From Bacillota bacterium (GTDB lineage: Bacteria > Bacillota > Sulfobacillia > Sulfobacillales > Sulfobacillaceae): a DNA stretch of 64,000 bases. The DNA lies in assembly GCA_021821465.1 (NCBI GenBank), contig JAKACM010000004.1:37194-101193 (forward strand), in the 5' to 3' direction. This document shows positions 9,401-17,419 of this stretch, piece by piece (position 1 is the stretch's first letter; each line of letters opens with the position of its first letter). The position numbers and the translations under genes were made by a program. Under the pieces are notes generated by a model. That model was not told the DNA's origin. It searched no databases and was given only the letters and a program-made list of their open reading frames with translations.

Positions 9401-10608
9401 TGAAACGAACGACCGGGCAGCATCCCGGAGGCCTTATGGTTGTTCCCCAGGACGAAGATATCCATCATTTTTGTCCCGTACAACGTCCGGCCGATGATCG
9501 GAACTCCGACACTATAACCACACATTTTGACTATCATTCCATCGAAGGCCGTTTGTTGAAACTGGATTTGTTGGGTCACGATGATCCGACAGCTATTCGA
9601 ATGCTGGAAGATATCACGGGGATATCGGCGAAAAATGTGCCGTTTCACGACGACAAAACCATGAGCTTATTCCGAAATGTCAAGGCTTTAGGCGTAAAGG
9701 CGGAGGAGATTGGAACGCCGGTAGGCAGTCTTGGCATTCCCGAGTTTGGGACAAGCTTTGTACGCCGCATGTTGATGGACACCAAACCCAAGACTTTTGC
9801 GGAACTCGTTCGCATTTCCGGTTTATCTCATGGAACGGAAGTCTGGGCGAATAATGCGCAGGATATCATCCGGCAAAATTTAGGCGGATTGTCGGACGTC
9901 ATAGCCACTCGTGATGACATTATGCTTTATTTGATAGGGCGGGACATTGAACCCAAGGCGGCATTTGCAATCTCGGAATCGGTGCGTAAAGGGCGCGGTT
10001 TGAAACCGGAACAGGAAAGGCTCATGAAAGAGCATCGTGTATCCCAATGGTATATTGAATCTTGTCGCAAAATCAGCTACCTCTTTCCCAAGGCCCATGC
10101 GGCAGCCTATGTCATGATGGGGTGGCGAATTGCCTGGTTTAAGGTCCATTACCCACTGGCTTTTTATGCCACCTATTTTTCCGTTCGCGCGTCCGATTTT
10201 GATCCCGAGACGATTTTAGATGGGATCAAGGGCATTAACAAAAGGATGGCAGATATTGAGGACAAAGGTTACCAGGCTTCGGCTAAAGAGAAAGGGTTGG
10301 TTACGGTTTTGGAAATTGCACGAGAATTATTGGCCCGGGGTTACAATTTTTTCCCGGTTAGTTTAGAGAAGTCTCATGCAGTCCGTTTTACGATTGAAAA
10401 TGATGGCTTGCGCATACCCTTTGCCGCATTGCCCGGACTGGGCCAATCCGCTGCGGAGAATATTATTCAGGCTCGGCAAGGGGCCCCCTTTTTATCTGTC
10501 GACGATTTACGCCAGAGGGCCAAGCTCAGTAAGAGCGTTATTGATCTGTTAAGAAATCAAGGGGCTCTGCGAGGTCTGGGAGAGACAAATCAACTTGCAT
10601 TTTTTTAG
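6457..10608 (+). CDS. polC: DNA polymerase III alpha subunit, PolC type
   Basis: Replicative polymerase of low-GC Gram-positives, with proofreading in the same chain. The 1383 residues hold, in order: an N-terminal region; an OB fold at about 188-268; the first PHP segment from about 282 (ELHVHSRMS); a DEDDh 3'-5' exonuclease at about 372-530 (LDVETTGLSP, HNARFDVGF, HRALADAEAT); the polymerase palm from about 830 (GSRGSVGSS); a four-cysteine zinc motif at about 857-885; and the catalytic PDIDLNF near 911. The frame is open from 6379, but the ATG at 6457 follows GAGGGAGAGG and gives a normal PolC start. Its end overlaps an MFS gene by 14 bases. Confidence 0.96.
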   Translation: MLTERLQTWLQDQHITESGNFLPLWVEIDPRQVRIILADKDSSQQWLGFLATQLTLDWGREVLWVVYPWSNQAIERLQQIFSVTGSGMAQLLTRENMAMSQDGIVVSFPNKMTYTLFEQWGGLHKLRQYWPDMPPWQDQVLEARPSEPDPVMPVNIEPSMATQSVIGNGAPSAEAKDLHFVPDTGEVVVAGQIVTRDIRTGRDNLKHWSAVITDMEHALRIRYSEKRGQAFPDLSPFISGAFIKVQGQMEEDKYTGEHVLRVKHAGLLPPRTTSEDNALDKRVELHVHSRMSTGDGLIALPELFQRLKDWGHSHVAVVDHGVVQTYPELEFLSKKTGIQAIYGVEIYMVEDNVAPLSGYEEIVDGSLDSSPLVVLDVETTGLSPRVHEVIELGAVKIDKGEIVDRFHSMIRPERNISQATQDITGIRPEEVMNAPSAPEVFQDFFAFASGSILVAHNARFDVGFLAAAFSQVFPEDDWRFPVIDTLALARTRLPHLKSHGLGPLTNYLKIPLSQHHRALADAEATGLLLLKLLQNKDGSMDSLDSLKEPSPLSFSLGRPTPVTLLLKSQDGVEELYRLISESHLSTFYRIPRVPRRYLELGRKNWFIGSPLHGGEIQDALFRGALDEDLTRLQQFYDYWEVGPLSTVQFLSQDEQLGSHQEVRQYLKDLIDLGRRYHKPTPAVCDAHYIQPEQKIFREILSVTGKGDLHDAQESLHMRSTGEMLEEFDWLDPDLRQKVVVKDPQFIAEQIPPLKPVPDGLFSPKLEEAEKTVQEFPVARAKALYGDPLPDIIQSRLEKEIRSIVQNGFSSIYYIAHRLVKKSLDDGYLVGSRGSVGSSLVATFLDITEVNPLPPHYRCPECRYTEFVKDTQYGSGFDLPSKDCPKCHSLLVGEGQDIPFETFLGFEGDKVPDIDLNFSGEYQPEIHKYTEVLFGEGHVFRAGTIATIAQKTAMALVLAWAREKGRELSGAEQEWLASGITGVKRTTGQHPGGLMVVPQDEDIHHFCPVQRPADDRNSDTITTHFDYHSIEGRLLKLDLLGHDDPTAIRMLEDITGISAKNVPFHDDKTMSLFRNVKALGVKAEEIGTPVGSLGIPEFGTSFVRRMLMDTKPKTFAELVRISGLSHGTEVWANNAQDIIRQNLGGLSDVIATRDDIMLYLIGRDIEPKAAFAISESVRKGRGLKPEQERLMKEHRVSQWYIESCRKISYLFPKAHAAAYVMMGWRIAWFKVHYPLAFYATYFSVRASDFDPETILDGIKGINKRMADIEDKGYQASAKEKGLVTVLEIARELLARGYNFFPVSLEKSHAVRFTIENDGLRIPFAALPGLGQSAAENIIQARQGAPFLSVDDLRQRAKLSKSVIDLLRNQGALRGLGETNQLAFF

Positions 10609-11806
10609 CCAATCAAAAAATCCTTCGCCTTCGATCTGGCCGTTGTTGATTGCGAGTATGGTCATTCAGAGCGGATTCGGTACCATACTGCCGCTTTTGC
10701 CATTATTTGTACATGATCGGGGCATGCCGTTAACCTGGCTAGGATTCATGGCGGCCTTATATGCGCTCATTGCATTTTTAGGACAATTGATTTTAGGCCC
10801 GTTATCCGATCGGTTGGGGCGCAGGCCTCTTCTCATTGTCGGCACGATACTCAGTGCATTAGGAACCGCGCTCTTTCTTTTGCCTGTCGCCCCTGTCTAT
10901 TATTTGTTGTTTCGTTCCCTTCAAGGCATGGGGGCGGCGGCATTTCTCCCGGCCGCCAATGCCTTGGTAGCCGACTATGTGGACGAAGATCGGCGGGGAC
11001 GGGCGTATGCCTTAATGTCGTCCTTTTTCATGGCCGGCTTTGCCGTAGGACCCATGATTGGAGGGCTGGCAACAGCCACGGGAAGAATGGCCACTCCGTT
11101 TTTGGTGGGAACCGGTTTGGACGTTGCGGCACTTGTGGCGATTATAGTAGGGGTTGAGGGAGTTCCCCGACAGTCGCGGTTTCATCACGTTGCGCAGAGC
11201 ATCCCTAAAGAGGCCATTCCGTGGCGCGGGCTCGTGGCATGGCTGTTTATCAATTTTGGGTGGATGGGGCTCGGGGGCATGTATGATGTGAGTTGGAGTA
11301 TCTATATGCGCAATATTGGATCCGGCCCCGTGTTGATTAGCTTATCTTGGACCTTATTTGCGGTGCCTTATCTGCTCTTTAACTTTTTGGCCGGACGACT
11401 GGCGGATTCACCCACCTTACGTCCCCTTCTTATTTATGGGGGGGCGGTGTTAAACGGTATTATTGTCCTATTGTATACTCTGTCTCATTTTCCGTGGCTG
11501 TCTATTGCCCTATCCTCCTGTGAGGCGGTAGCCATGAGTCTCATCACACCGGCTTTGAACGCAGGTGTCATGGGAGTGGCCACTAAGACTACCCGCGGGC
11601 GGATTCAGGGAATTTTTCAATCGGCGGGGACATTGGGGGCCTTCGCATTGGCTCTTTTGAGTGGTTATTTGCTTCCGTATGGAGCTTCGACGACATTTAG
11701 AGCCGGAACCTCGGTTTTATTTTTGTTTGTCGCCCTAGCCTTCCTTTGGCAAAGAGCCACGGGAACCAGCTTTTTGGGCCAACGCCCGTCTCTTGGTCCC
11801 GATTAA
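10595..11806 (+). CDS. Major facilitator superfamily exporter
   Basis: Twelve-helix carrier of 403 aa, of drug/metabolite-efflux type. The loop 2-3 signature is clear (GPLSDRLGRRPLL near residue 72) and the charged loop 8-9 counterpart is GRLADSPTLRPLL. The TTG start at 10595 lies inside the last codons of polC; an in-frame ATG at 10660 would remove 22 residues, including part of the first helix, so the TTG is preferred. Translational coupling with polC seems likely. No substrate can be assigned. It is the first gene of an accessory block that separates polC from nusA. Confidence 0.85.
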   Translation: MHFFSQSKNPSPSIWPLLIASMVIQSGFGTILPLLPLFVHDRGMPLTWLGFMAALYALIAFLGQLILGPLSDRLGRRPLLIVGTILSALGTALFLLPVAPVYYLLFRSLQGMGAAAFLPAANALVADYVDEDRRGRAYALMSSFFMAGFAVGPMIGGLATATGRMATPFLVGTGLDVAALVAIIVGVEGVPRQSRFHHVAQSIPKEAIPWRGLVAWLFINFGWMGLGGMYDVSWSIYMRNIGSGPVLISLSWTLFAVPYLLFNFLAGRLADSPTLRPLLIYGGAVLNGIIVLLYTLSHFPWLSIALSSCEAVAMSLITPALNAGVMGVATKTTRGRIQGIFQSAGTLGAFALALLSGYLLPYGASTTFRAGTSVLFLFVALAFLWQRATGTSFLGQRPSLGPD

Positions 11807-11938
11807 TTTGTCAGAACATGGTGGGAAGAGAGCCCTGGCGCTTTAGTGCGCAATCTTCGCCGACAAAGCCGCCCGCAAGTGCTATCCGGCTTCGATGCGC
11901 CATGTTCCGACTTGGGTAAATCACAAAGGCATTAGATT

Positions 11939-13228
11939 CTAAGCGGCATGGCTGCCGGGCGTCTCTAAAATCGCTCCGTGTTTCAACCAGCCGATAACAA
12001 TCCAGTTGATCACGGCCAATGCCCAAAACACCGCCAAAGCGGCGTGATAACTGTGCCACGCTCCTACCACAGCTCCCATAATCAACGGCAAAACAAAACC
12101 TCCGAAGGCTCCCAGTCCCCCTACCCAACCGGCGGCTCCACCGACCGCTTTCGGAACATAGTGCGGCACGAGCTTAAATATCACCGCATTTTGCAGCCCC
12201 ATCCCCACAGCCATGATCAATACTCCCGCTATGGCCATACTCATTTGAGAACTGAAGACTACTGCCAGCACTCCCAACGCCATAACCGTTACGTTGCCGT
12301 TTAGGGCATAACGAATGGAAAAACGATCAGCCATGAGACCTCCCGGAACCCGCACAAGGGATGTGGCCGCAGAAAACAGAAGAGTCAGCCCCCCGCCTGT
12401 CACCAGTGTTGTGTGATAGGCACCGTGCCAAAAGCTAGGCAGCCAGCCTGTCAGTGCGATAAATCCACCGAATGAGGTGAAGTAAAGAATGACCAATGCC
12501 CAGGTCGGAGCTACCCTAGCCGCTTCCGCCAAGGCATGACTTGCTGTGCCTTGGGGCAATTTGTCCTGACCATACGGTTTTAAAGCTTCAAGCGACACCG
12601 TGTATCCCTGAGATTCCAATTGTATGGACGGAGCATTTTTCATGAACACACCGCACAAGAGCGTGACGATCAGCAAGAAGAGAAACCACAACTCGTAAGC
12701 TCCAATCATTCCCAGATGAGCCACTGCGAGCGGAAGCAAAAGCGAAAAAATGCCCGATCCGAGGTTGCCGAGGCCTGCATAGGTTCCCAAAGACCCTCCC
12801 TGCCGGCTTTGGGAAAACCAATAGGAAACTTGGGCTATACCCACGGAAAAGGTCGCAATCCCCGAACCAACCAATATACCCAATAAGAGTAGCAAGAGAT
12901 AGGTACCTTGCAAATGATCCGGGTAATCCGCCCGTAACAAGGCGATAAGTCCTGCCATGCCAATGAGCGCTAGAATCAATAGCCCCATAAACGGGCGTTT
13001 CGCACCCCGATCCGCCCATGCACCAAACGGTATGCGTAAAATCGATCCGCTTAAGCTGGCGATTGCCGCCAATAGGCCAGCCGCCGCCGGAGACAAATGC
13101 ATCAACGCGGCAAACTTTGGAACCAAGGGCCCAAAGACTGCAACCGCGGCGAACCCCGCAAAAAATCCCGTCGTAGCCATGGTAAGCGCCGATCGTGAAC
13201 TACCTTGCACTACCGGTGTGTCCTTCAT
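11939..13228 (-). CDS. NarK-like nitrate/nitrite transporter (MFS, NNP family)
   Basis: Twelve-helix carrier of 429 aa. The features fit the nitrate/nitrite porter family: a glycine-rich helix (GLGNLGSGIFSLLLPLA, about residues 150-166) resembling the nitrate signature, a loop GAWADRGAKRP at about 68-78, and a second glycine-rich helix (GGAAGWVGGLGAFGGFVLPL, about 363-382). The ATG has GGAGGG six or so bases upstream on the minus strand. It converges on the preceding MFS gene with 132 bases between them. No nitrate reductase gene is visible in the window, so uptake for assimilation or an unrelated anion are both possible. Confidence 0.78.
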   Translation of the reverse strand: MKDTPVVQGSSRSALTMATTGFFAGFAAVAVFGPLVPKFAALMHLSPAAAGLLAAIASLSGSILRIPFGAWADRGAKRPFMGLLILALIGMAGLIALLRADYPDHLQGTYLLLLLLGILVGSGIATFSVGIAQVSYWFSQSRQGGSLGTYAGLGNLGSGIFSLLLPLAVAHLGMIGAYELWFLFLLIVTLLCGVFMKNAPSIQLESQGYTVSLEALKPYGQDKLPQGTASHALAEAARVAPTWALVILYFTSFGGFIALTGWLPSFWHGAYHTTLVTGGGLTLLFSAATSLVRVPGGLMADRFSIRYALNGNVTVMALGVLAVVFSSQMSMAIAGVLIMAVGMGLQNAVIFKLVPHYVPKAVGGAAGWVGGLGAFGGFVLPLIMGAVVGAWHSYHAALAVFWALAVINWIVIGWLKHGAILETPGSHAA

Positions 13229-13811
13229 CGGATTCCCTCCTTGTGTGTATTAAAGATGTAAAATCTCTTGTAGTTTCATATTTATCGATCGGGTTCTTTG
13301 GTAAAATCGGCCTCTGGACCAATTTGAAACAGAAAACAGCCTATGGATTGCATACCATTTGGACCGATTATCATGGCGACACGGCATTGGTGATGGATGT
13401 CACAGACAAGACAGGGTATGGTGTTTTTGAAGATCAGGGTTTGATTGTGAGGGCCGTATAAAATGCAGATAAGGGGCCATCGACGAAACGCGCATTGACG
13501 CGACTAGGCCGGGATTCCTGAATCCAAATCATCAGTGCTCAGCTCCTGTCAATAACGCAAGTGATCATCTTGAAAATTCACACAAGCTGTTTCATATGTT
13601 TCTTTGCGAGAGAGCATGGCTTCTATTCGGACCGTGTTTTATCTCATGAAGAGGCTAATCCGTGAACCAAGACATTTAGCTCGTGAAAACCGGTTTTCTC
13701 TACTCCAAGAATGAATAGAAAGAACCGCAACTACTGGGTTTGCCGGTATTTTAGTCCTCGAGCTAACCGGTCCAGAATTAGCAGCATCCCCTGGTCTTTG
13801 TTGATTTCTCT
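13229..13811. other. Gene-poor region between NarK-like and phosphate transporter genes
   Basis: No convincing gene. A short open frame on the + strand, about 13316-13461, has plausible composition (motifs LVMDVTDKTGYGVFEDQG) but no ribosome binding site and no family I recognise; it may be the tail of a decayed gene. The rest holds no clear promoter, repeat or hairpin. The region upstream of the NarK-like start must contain that gene's promoter, but I cannot place it with confidence. Confidence 0.4.
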
Positions 13812-14801
13812 TTACCCCCAGCGGATCGCTGCCATAATAATGAGGCCCGTGGTCATACCCAAGGGCAAGGCAATACCCCACACCATCAACATGGTCCGGA
13901 CAACCAGCCATTTCACCTTTAGTGGATTTAACGCCGTTCCGGTGCCAAATAAGGCTCCGTCGGTCGTTTGCGTTGTACTCACCGGCATTCCCAATAGGGC
14001 TGCCACACTCACGGTTATCGCTGCAGCACCTTGAGTGCTCAAGGCATTCATCGGGTCCAACCGGATGATATGTCCGCCCACGGTTTTGGCGATACGCACC
14101 CCGCCTCCCCAGAACCCCAAAGCCCAAAATGCCAAGGGGATGACGACAGCAATCCAAGACACATGATAATGAGAATGATGAGTCCATAACATCAGCGCCA
14201 GTGCAGTTAGCCCTATGGCTTTTTCCTGATCGTTGGCACCATAAGCCAATCCTTGCCACACCGCGCTCACATATTGCAATCGTTTGAGACGCCGATATCC
14301 CGACACCGACGTCAGGCTCAAAACATCCCATAATAACCGCGTCAGCAAAAAGGCTGCAATGAATCCCAAGACAATTGATAAGCCCATCCCGCTGAGCACC
14401 ACAAAAAGTCCTCCCCAGTGGATAAGCCGTATGTCTCCGGACGCTATCGCCGCTCCCACCATTCCTCCCGTCAAGGCCATGGTCATACTGGTAGGCATCC
14501 TAATGCGCCACGTAATAAAGACGCTTAACACCGCGGAGCCCATTGCCACAGCCAGGACGTCGGGAGTGGCTTGGTGAAAATTGATGATAGCCACGGTTAT
14601 GGTCCTAGAAACGGCGGTTCCAAACAAGAGAGGACCTAAAGCGACGCTGCCGACGAGAAATGGGAAAATCAGCGCTGGCGCGAACACTCCCCCGCGCAGG
14701 AATGTGGCCATCAGATTGCCTCCGTCGTTAAAACCGGCCAAAGCACTAAAGAGTCCAATTAATAAAAAAATCCCAATATAAAGAAGATCCCCAGGAGCCA
14801 T
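13812..14801 (-). CDS. pit: Inorganic phosphate transporter, PiT family
   Basis: Membrane carrier importing phosphate (usually as a metal-phosphate complex) with protons. The PiT duplicated signature is seen as FNDGGNLMAT near residue 23 and GANDQEKAIGLTALAL near residue 189. The frame is open to 14819, but the ATG at 14801 has AGAGG seven bases upstream and is the better start (about 329 aa). The first signature reads FNDGGN instead of the usual GANDxxN, a mild divergence. A phosphate-regulation box and a matching -10 lie just upstream (see 14838-14894), so the gene is probably induced by phosphate starvation. Confidence 0.85.
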   Translation of the reverse strand: MAPGDLLYIGIFLLIGLFSALAGFNDGGNLMATFLRGGVFAPALIFPFLVGSVALGPLLFGTAVSRTITVAIINFHQATPDVLAVAMGSAVLSVFITWRIRMPTSMTMALTGGMVGAAIASGDIRLIHWGGLFVVLSGMGLSIVLGFIAAFLLTRLLWDVLSLTSVSGYRRLKRLQYVSAVWQGLAYGANDQEKAIGLTALALMLWTHHSHYHVSWIAVVIPLAFWALGFWGGGVRIAKTVGGHIIRLDPMNALSTQGAAAITVSVAALLGMPVSTTQTTDGALFGTGTALNPLKVKWLVVRTMLMVWGIALPLGMTTGLIIMAAIRWG

Positions 14802-14837
14802 CGACTTTCCTCTTTTCATCCGGGTCGCTGTCTCAAT

Positions 14838-14894
14838 AAATAACTCAGCGCCATCTTAACAAATACGTAACGTAATCTTAACATAATCTTAATA
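14838..14894 (-). promoter_or_regulatory. Putative PhoP (Pho) box and -10 element for the phosphate transporter gene
   Basis: Four hexamers, TTAACA, GTAACG, TTAACA and TTAATA, begin at 14856, 14867, 14878 and 14889, each exactly 11 bp apart with 5-bp spacers. This matches the 6+5 layout of Bacillus PhoP boxes. The hexamers read on the + strand, opposite to pit. On the minus strand a TTATTT at 14843-14838 lies 12 bases past the box, the spacing expected when the activator replaces the -35 element. The pit start is 37 bases further on. Confidence 0.65.
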
Positions 14895-15147
14895 ATTGCA
14901 AAGGGCACTTGCCCAGTCCTATGCAAGTGGACAGCAAAGAGGCAAAAACCGTGGTGTTCGGAGAAGCGGTCAATAACACACAGGGGAAAATCCCGAGGTT
15001 TAAAAATCCGGGGATTTTCTCCCTGTATCCTAGCCGCAGCCAAAAGATTTTTGCAGTCACAGCCAAAACTTTAGGGCAATTGTGAAGTCTTTTTGGCTTT
15101 GAGAGGCCATTGTTCCTCGCGACCTACGATAACAGGTGAGGGGCTTT
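14895..15147. other. Gene-poor stretch upstream of the phosphate transporter gene
   Basis: No gene supported. An imperfect inverted repeat occurs around 14980-15022 (GGGGAAAATCCC ... GGGGATTTTCTCC), which could form a hairpin on either strand. It may be an insertion-sequence end or a terminator, but there is no intact transposase beside it. Confidence 0.3.
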
Positions 15148-15333
15148 ATGACGGAAGAGTAAAAGAAAGGGGATCTCGCAAAACTCTTTGACGATGTTTT
15201 GAGGTACTGGACAGACACCGCTTTACCGGCATCTCACACGGTACAGATTCTCACTTTCACCAGTGCTAAAGGGAAGCTACCTAGCGGTTTTTACGGCGAT
15301 TTGACCGGAGATTTGAGATTGGCCCGTGAATAA
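15148..15333 (+). pseudogene. Small gene with an in-frame stop at codon 5
   Basis: An ATG at 15148 preceded by AGGTGAGGGG begins a frame that reads four codons, then TAA at 15160-15162, and then stays open in the same frame for another 56 codons to the TAA at 15331. The downstream part has ordinary protein composition (for example LAKLFDDVLRYW, then KLPSGFYGDLTGDLRLARE). The good ribosome binding site followed at once by a nonsense codon suggests a recently broken small gene. I do not recognise the family. A sequencing error or a start after the stop cannot be excluded. Confidence 0.4.
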
Positions 15334-15379
15334 TGAATTTCACTCATTACCGCCCTGTCTTCCTCCGTTCAGATTCATC

Positions 15380-15790
15380 CTAACTTATCTGGGGATGTAT
15401 GGTGCGAAGTAATGCGAGATGGGATCCTGCCCAAGTAGTGTTGCCAATGGCGCCCATATTAATCCAAGAGGGAGGTGTAATTTCACTCGGATTGATGTTG
15501 ATGAAGAATAGACGTGCCGCGACGGCTAATGACTCGGCTTCTGCGGTGACAAGAAGCCAGGTTCCGTTCATGAATCTTGGCCGCTGGTTCTGGATTGGAA
15601 TCTAACAAGCGGTAGCTTGCCCGATAGCAGAGAAAAAGCCAGGCATCGGTTGATGCTCCCCAGAACCATGCCAATCTTCACAAAGTCGCCCCATATAAAG
15701 CGATTGCCTAAAACCCTGGTTCCGGCAACACATGTCTAAAAAATTCCGAATATCACGGCATGATCTCTAAAATCCCGCTTGAAGAGAACT
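15380..15790 (-). pseudogene. Remnant of a TDT-family (tellurite-resistance/dicarboxylate) transporter
   Basis: On the minus strand three broken reading frames, read in order, recall the middle of TDT/TehA-family carriers. From about 15790 the frame gives VAGTRVLGNRF, like the family's VAGTxVLGxRF. After a frameshift near 15610 comes NGTWLLVTAEAESLAVAARLF, like NGTWLLWVVxTQSLAVL, and then ITPPSWINMGAIGNTTWAGSHLALL, like TPPYWINMGAxAITTLAGSxLL. Internal stops and at least one frameshift mean it cannot make a working protein. The N- and C-terminal parts are missing. The family match is from memory of its motifs. Confidence 0.6.
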
Positions 15791-16020
15791 TGGGAGTTTA
15801 GGTGCTGATGAAGCCCATGCTGGTTAGGGGTTGTGATATTCGATAGGGACGATAAATTATTCGGCCGGATTCACGCTTATCGGCCAATGTCGTCTGTATT
15901 TCTTCACTGTATTTAAGGAAAGTCTGTGGCGCTCTCGGTTGTTGGAGCTTGGGTTCGTGTGGTAAAATAAATACGTGACAATTAAAGTAATTTTACGAGT
16001 AGGCTGGTCATTGGATCAGA
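15791..16020. other. Region upstream of nusA, including a possible promoter
   Basis: No gene. A TAAAAT at 15963-15968 in an AT-rich setting could be a -10 element for the nusA operon, with a poor -35 about 17 bases upstream. No rimP (ylxS) gene is found here, although it normally precedes nusA. Confidence 0.35.
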
Positions 16021-16023
16021 CTC

Positions 16024-16048
16024 AGAGTGGGATTTTCCCACTCTTTTC
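16024..16048 (+). terminator. Hairpin with U-tract in the nusA leader (possible attenuator)
   Basis: A perfect 9-bp stem, AGAGTGGGA with TCCCACTCT, and a TTT loop, followed by TTTC. A similar hairpin is common just upstream of rimP-nusA in many bacteria. Here it stands 41 bases before the nusA start. It may end transcription from upstream or attenuate the operon, since NusA often controls its own expression through such sites. Confidence 0.6.
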
Positions 16049-16088
16049 GCTTGACAGGGGCCAGGGCTCCTTTTAGGGGGGATGTTGG

Positions 16089-17141
16089 GTGAATTCGGAA
16101 CTGCTGGGTGCGTTGGATGAGCTGGAAAGGGAAAAAGGAATCGATAAAGAAATCCTCTTCCAAGCCATCGAATCGGCATTAATCTCGGCATATCGGCGTA
16201 ATTTTGCCTCCGCCCAAAACGTGCGCGTGCGGATCGACAGAATAACCGGAGCGACACAAGTCTGGGCACAGAAAACTGTCGTGGCGGAAGTCGAGGATCA
16301 TCGTTTGGAAGTGGGTCTCGATGAGGCCAATGAAATGCGGCCGGGGTCAGTGGAAGGCGACGTCGTGGAGTTTGAGGTGACACCGAAGAATTTTGGGAGG
16401 ATCGCAGCGCAAACGGCAAAACAAGTTATAGTGCAACGCATACGCGAAGCGGAACGTGGTCTCATATATGAGGAATTTGTGGGCCGAGAAGGTGACATTG
16501 TTACCGGAGTGGTTCAGCGGGCGGAACGTGGTTTGGTTTACATTGATCTCGGACGTGCGGAAGCGATTATGATCCTGGGAGAACAGGTCCCGGGGGAACG
16601 GCTCAGAACAAACGAACGGGTAAAGTTGTACGTGGTAGAGGTCAAGAAGACAAATAAAGGTCCACAGATTTTTGTTTCTCGAAATCATCCGGGACTAATC
16701 AAACGGTTATTCGAATTGGAGGTTCCGGAGATTCATGACGGAGTTGTGGAGATCAAGGGAATAGCCCGGGAAGCCGGAGCCCGTACAAAAATTGCTGTGT
16801 GGTCCGAAGATCCCAATGTGGATCCCGTAGGCTCGTGTGTCGGCAATAAGGGGGCACGTGTTCAAGCGATTGTGCAGGAACTCCATGGTGAGAAACTTGA
16901 CATTGTTCGCTGGGATCCCGATCCGACAGTTTTTGTGGCCAATGCTCTGTCTCCTGCTCAGGTTACCGAGGTTGCCGTCGATCCGACCACACGGGAAGCC
17001 CGGGTAGTGGTACCGGATAATCAACTATCTTTGGGAATTGGCAAAGAAGGACAGAATGCACGCTTGGCGGCGCGATTAACGGGATGGAAGGTGGATTTGC
17101 GTCCTGAATCGCAAGTTTCCAACAACGGGAGTTGGTGGTAA
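16089..17141 (+). CDS. nusA: Transcription termination/antitermination factor NusA
   Basis: Binds RNA polymerase and nascent RNA to control pausing, termination and antitermination. The 350 residues carry the N-terminal polymerase-binding domain (1-130), an S1 domain (about 135-200, GDIVTGVVQRAERGLVYIDL), and two KH domains with GSCVGNKGARVQAI and LSLGIGKEGQNARLAARLTGWK. This is the usual length for Gram-positive NusA, without the C-terminal repeats of E. coli. The GTG start has AGGGGGG about eight bases upstream. It is the first gene of the nusA-infB operon; rimP, which usually precedes it, is absent. Confidence 0.96.
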   Translation: MNSELLGALDELEREKGIDKEILFQAIESALISAYRRNFASAQNVRVRIDRITGATQVWAQKTVVAEVEDHRLEVGLDEANEMRPGSVEGDVVEFEVTPKNFGRIAAQTAKQVIVQRIREAERGLIYEEFVGREGDIVTGVVQRAERGLVYIDLGRAEAIMILGEQVPGERLRTNERVKLYVVEVKKTNKGPQIFVSRNHPGLIKRLFELEVPEIHDGVVEIKGIAREAGARTKIAVWSEDPNVDPVGSCVGNKGARVQAIVQELHGEKLDIVRWDPDPTVFVANALSPAQVTEVAVDPTTREARVVVPDNQLSLGIGKEGQNARLAARLTGWKVDLRPESQVSNNGSWW

Positions 17142-17419
17142 TGAAACCGAAGAAAATTCCCATGCGGACTTGTGTGGCATGTCGAACAACACGACCGAAA
17201 AGGGATTTGATCCGGATTGTCCGAAGTCCTCAAGGTACAGTTATTATTGATGGCCGAGGCAAGATGTCGGGACGGGGAGCTTATATTTGTCGGACAGTAG
17301 GGTGTTTTGATCAGGCAGTCAAGTCCAAAAGACTTGAGGGTGCTCTGGATGTCGTGCTCCCGAACGAAGTTATTCAGCAATTACGGGAGCTCGTTGATAA
17401 GGAGAACGTCAGTGGATAA
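17141..17419 (+). CDS. rnpM: RNase P modulator RnpM (YlxR family)
   Basis: Small RNA-binding protein of the DUF448/YlxR family, about 92 aa; the Bacillus member binds RNase P RNA. The signature RTCVACRTTRPKRDLIRIVR is at residues 9-28, followed by GRGAYIC near residue 46. The ATG at 17141 overlaps the nusA stop codon (TAATG), so translation is coupled. It sits in its conserved place between nusA and the L7Ae-family gene, and its end overlaps the start of that gene by eight bases. Confidence 0.92.
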   Translation: MKPKKIPMRTCVACRTTRPKRDLIRIVRSPQGTVIIDGRGKMSGRGAYICRTVGCFDQAVKSKRLEGALDVVLPNEVIQQLRELVDKENVSG

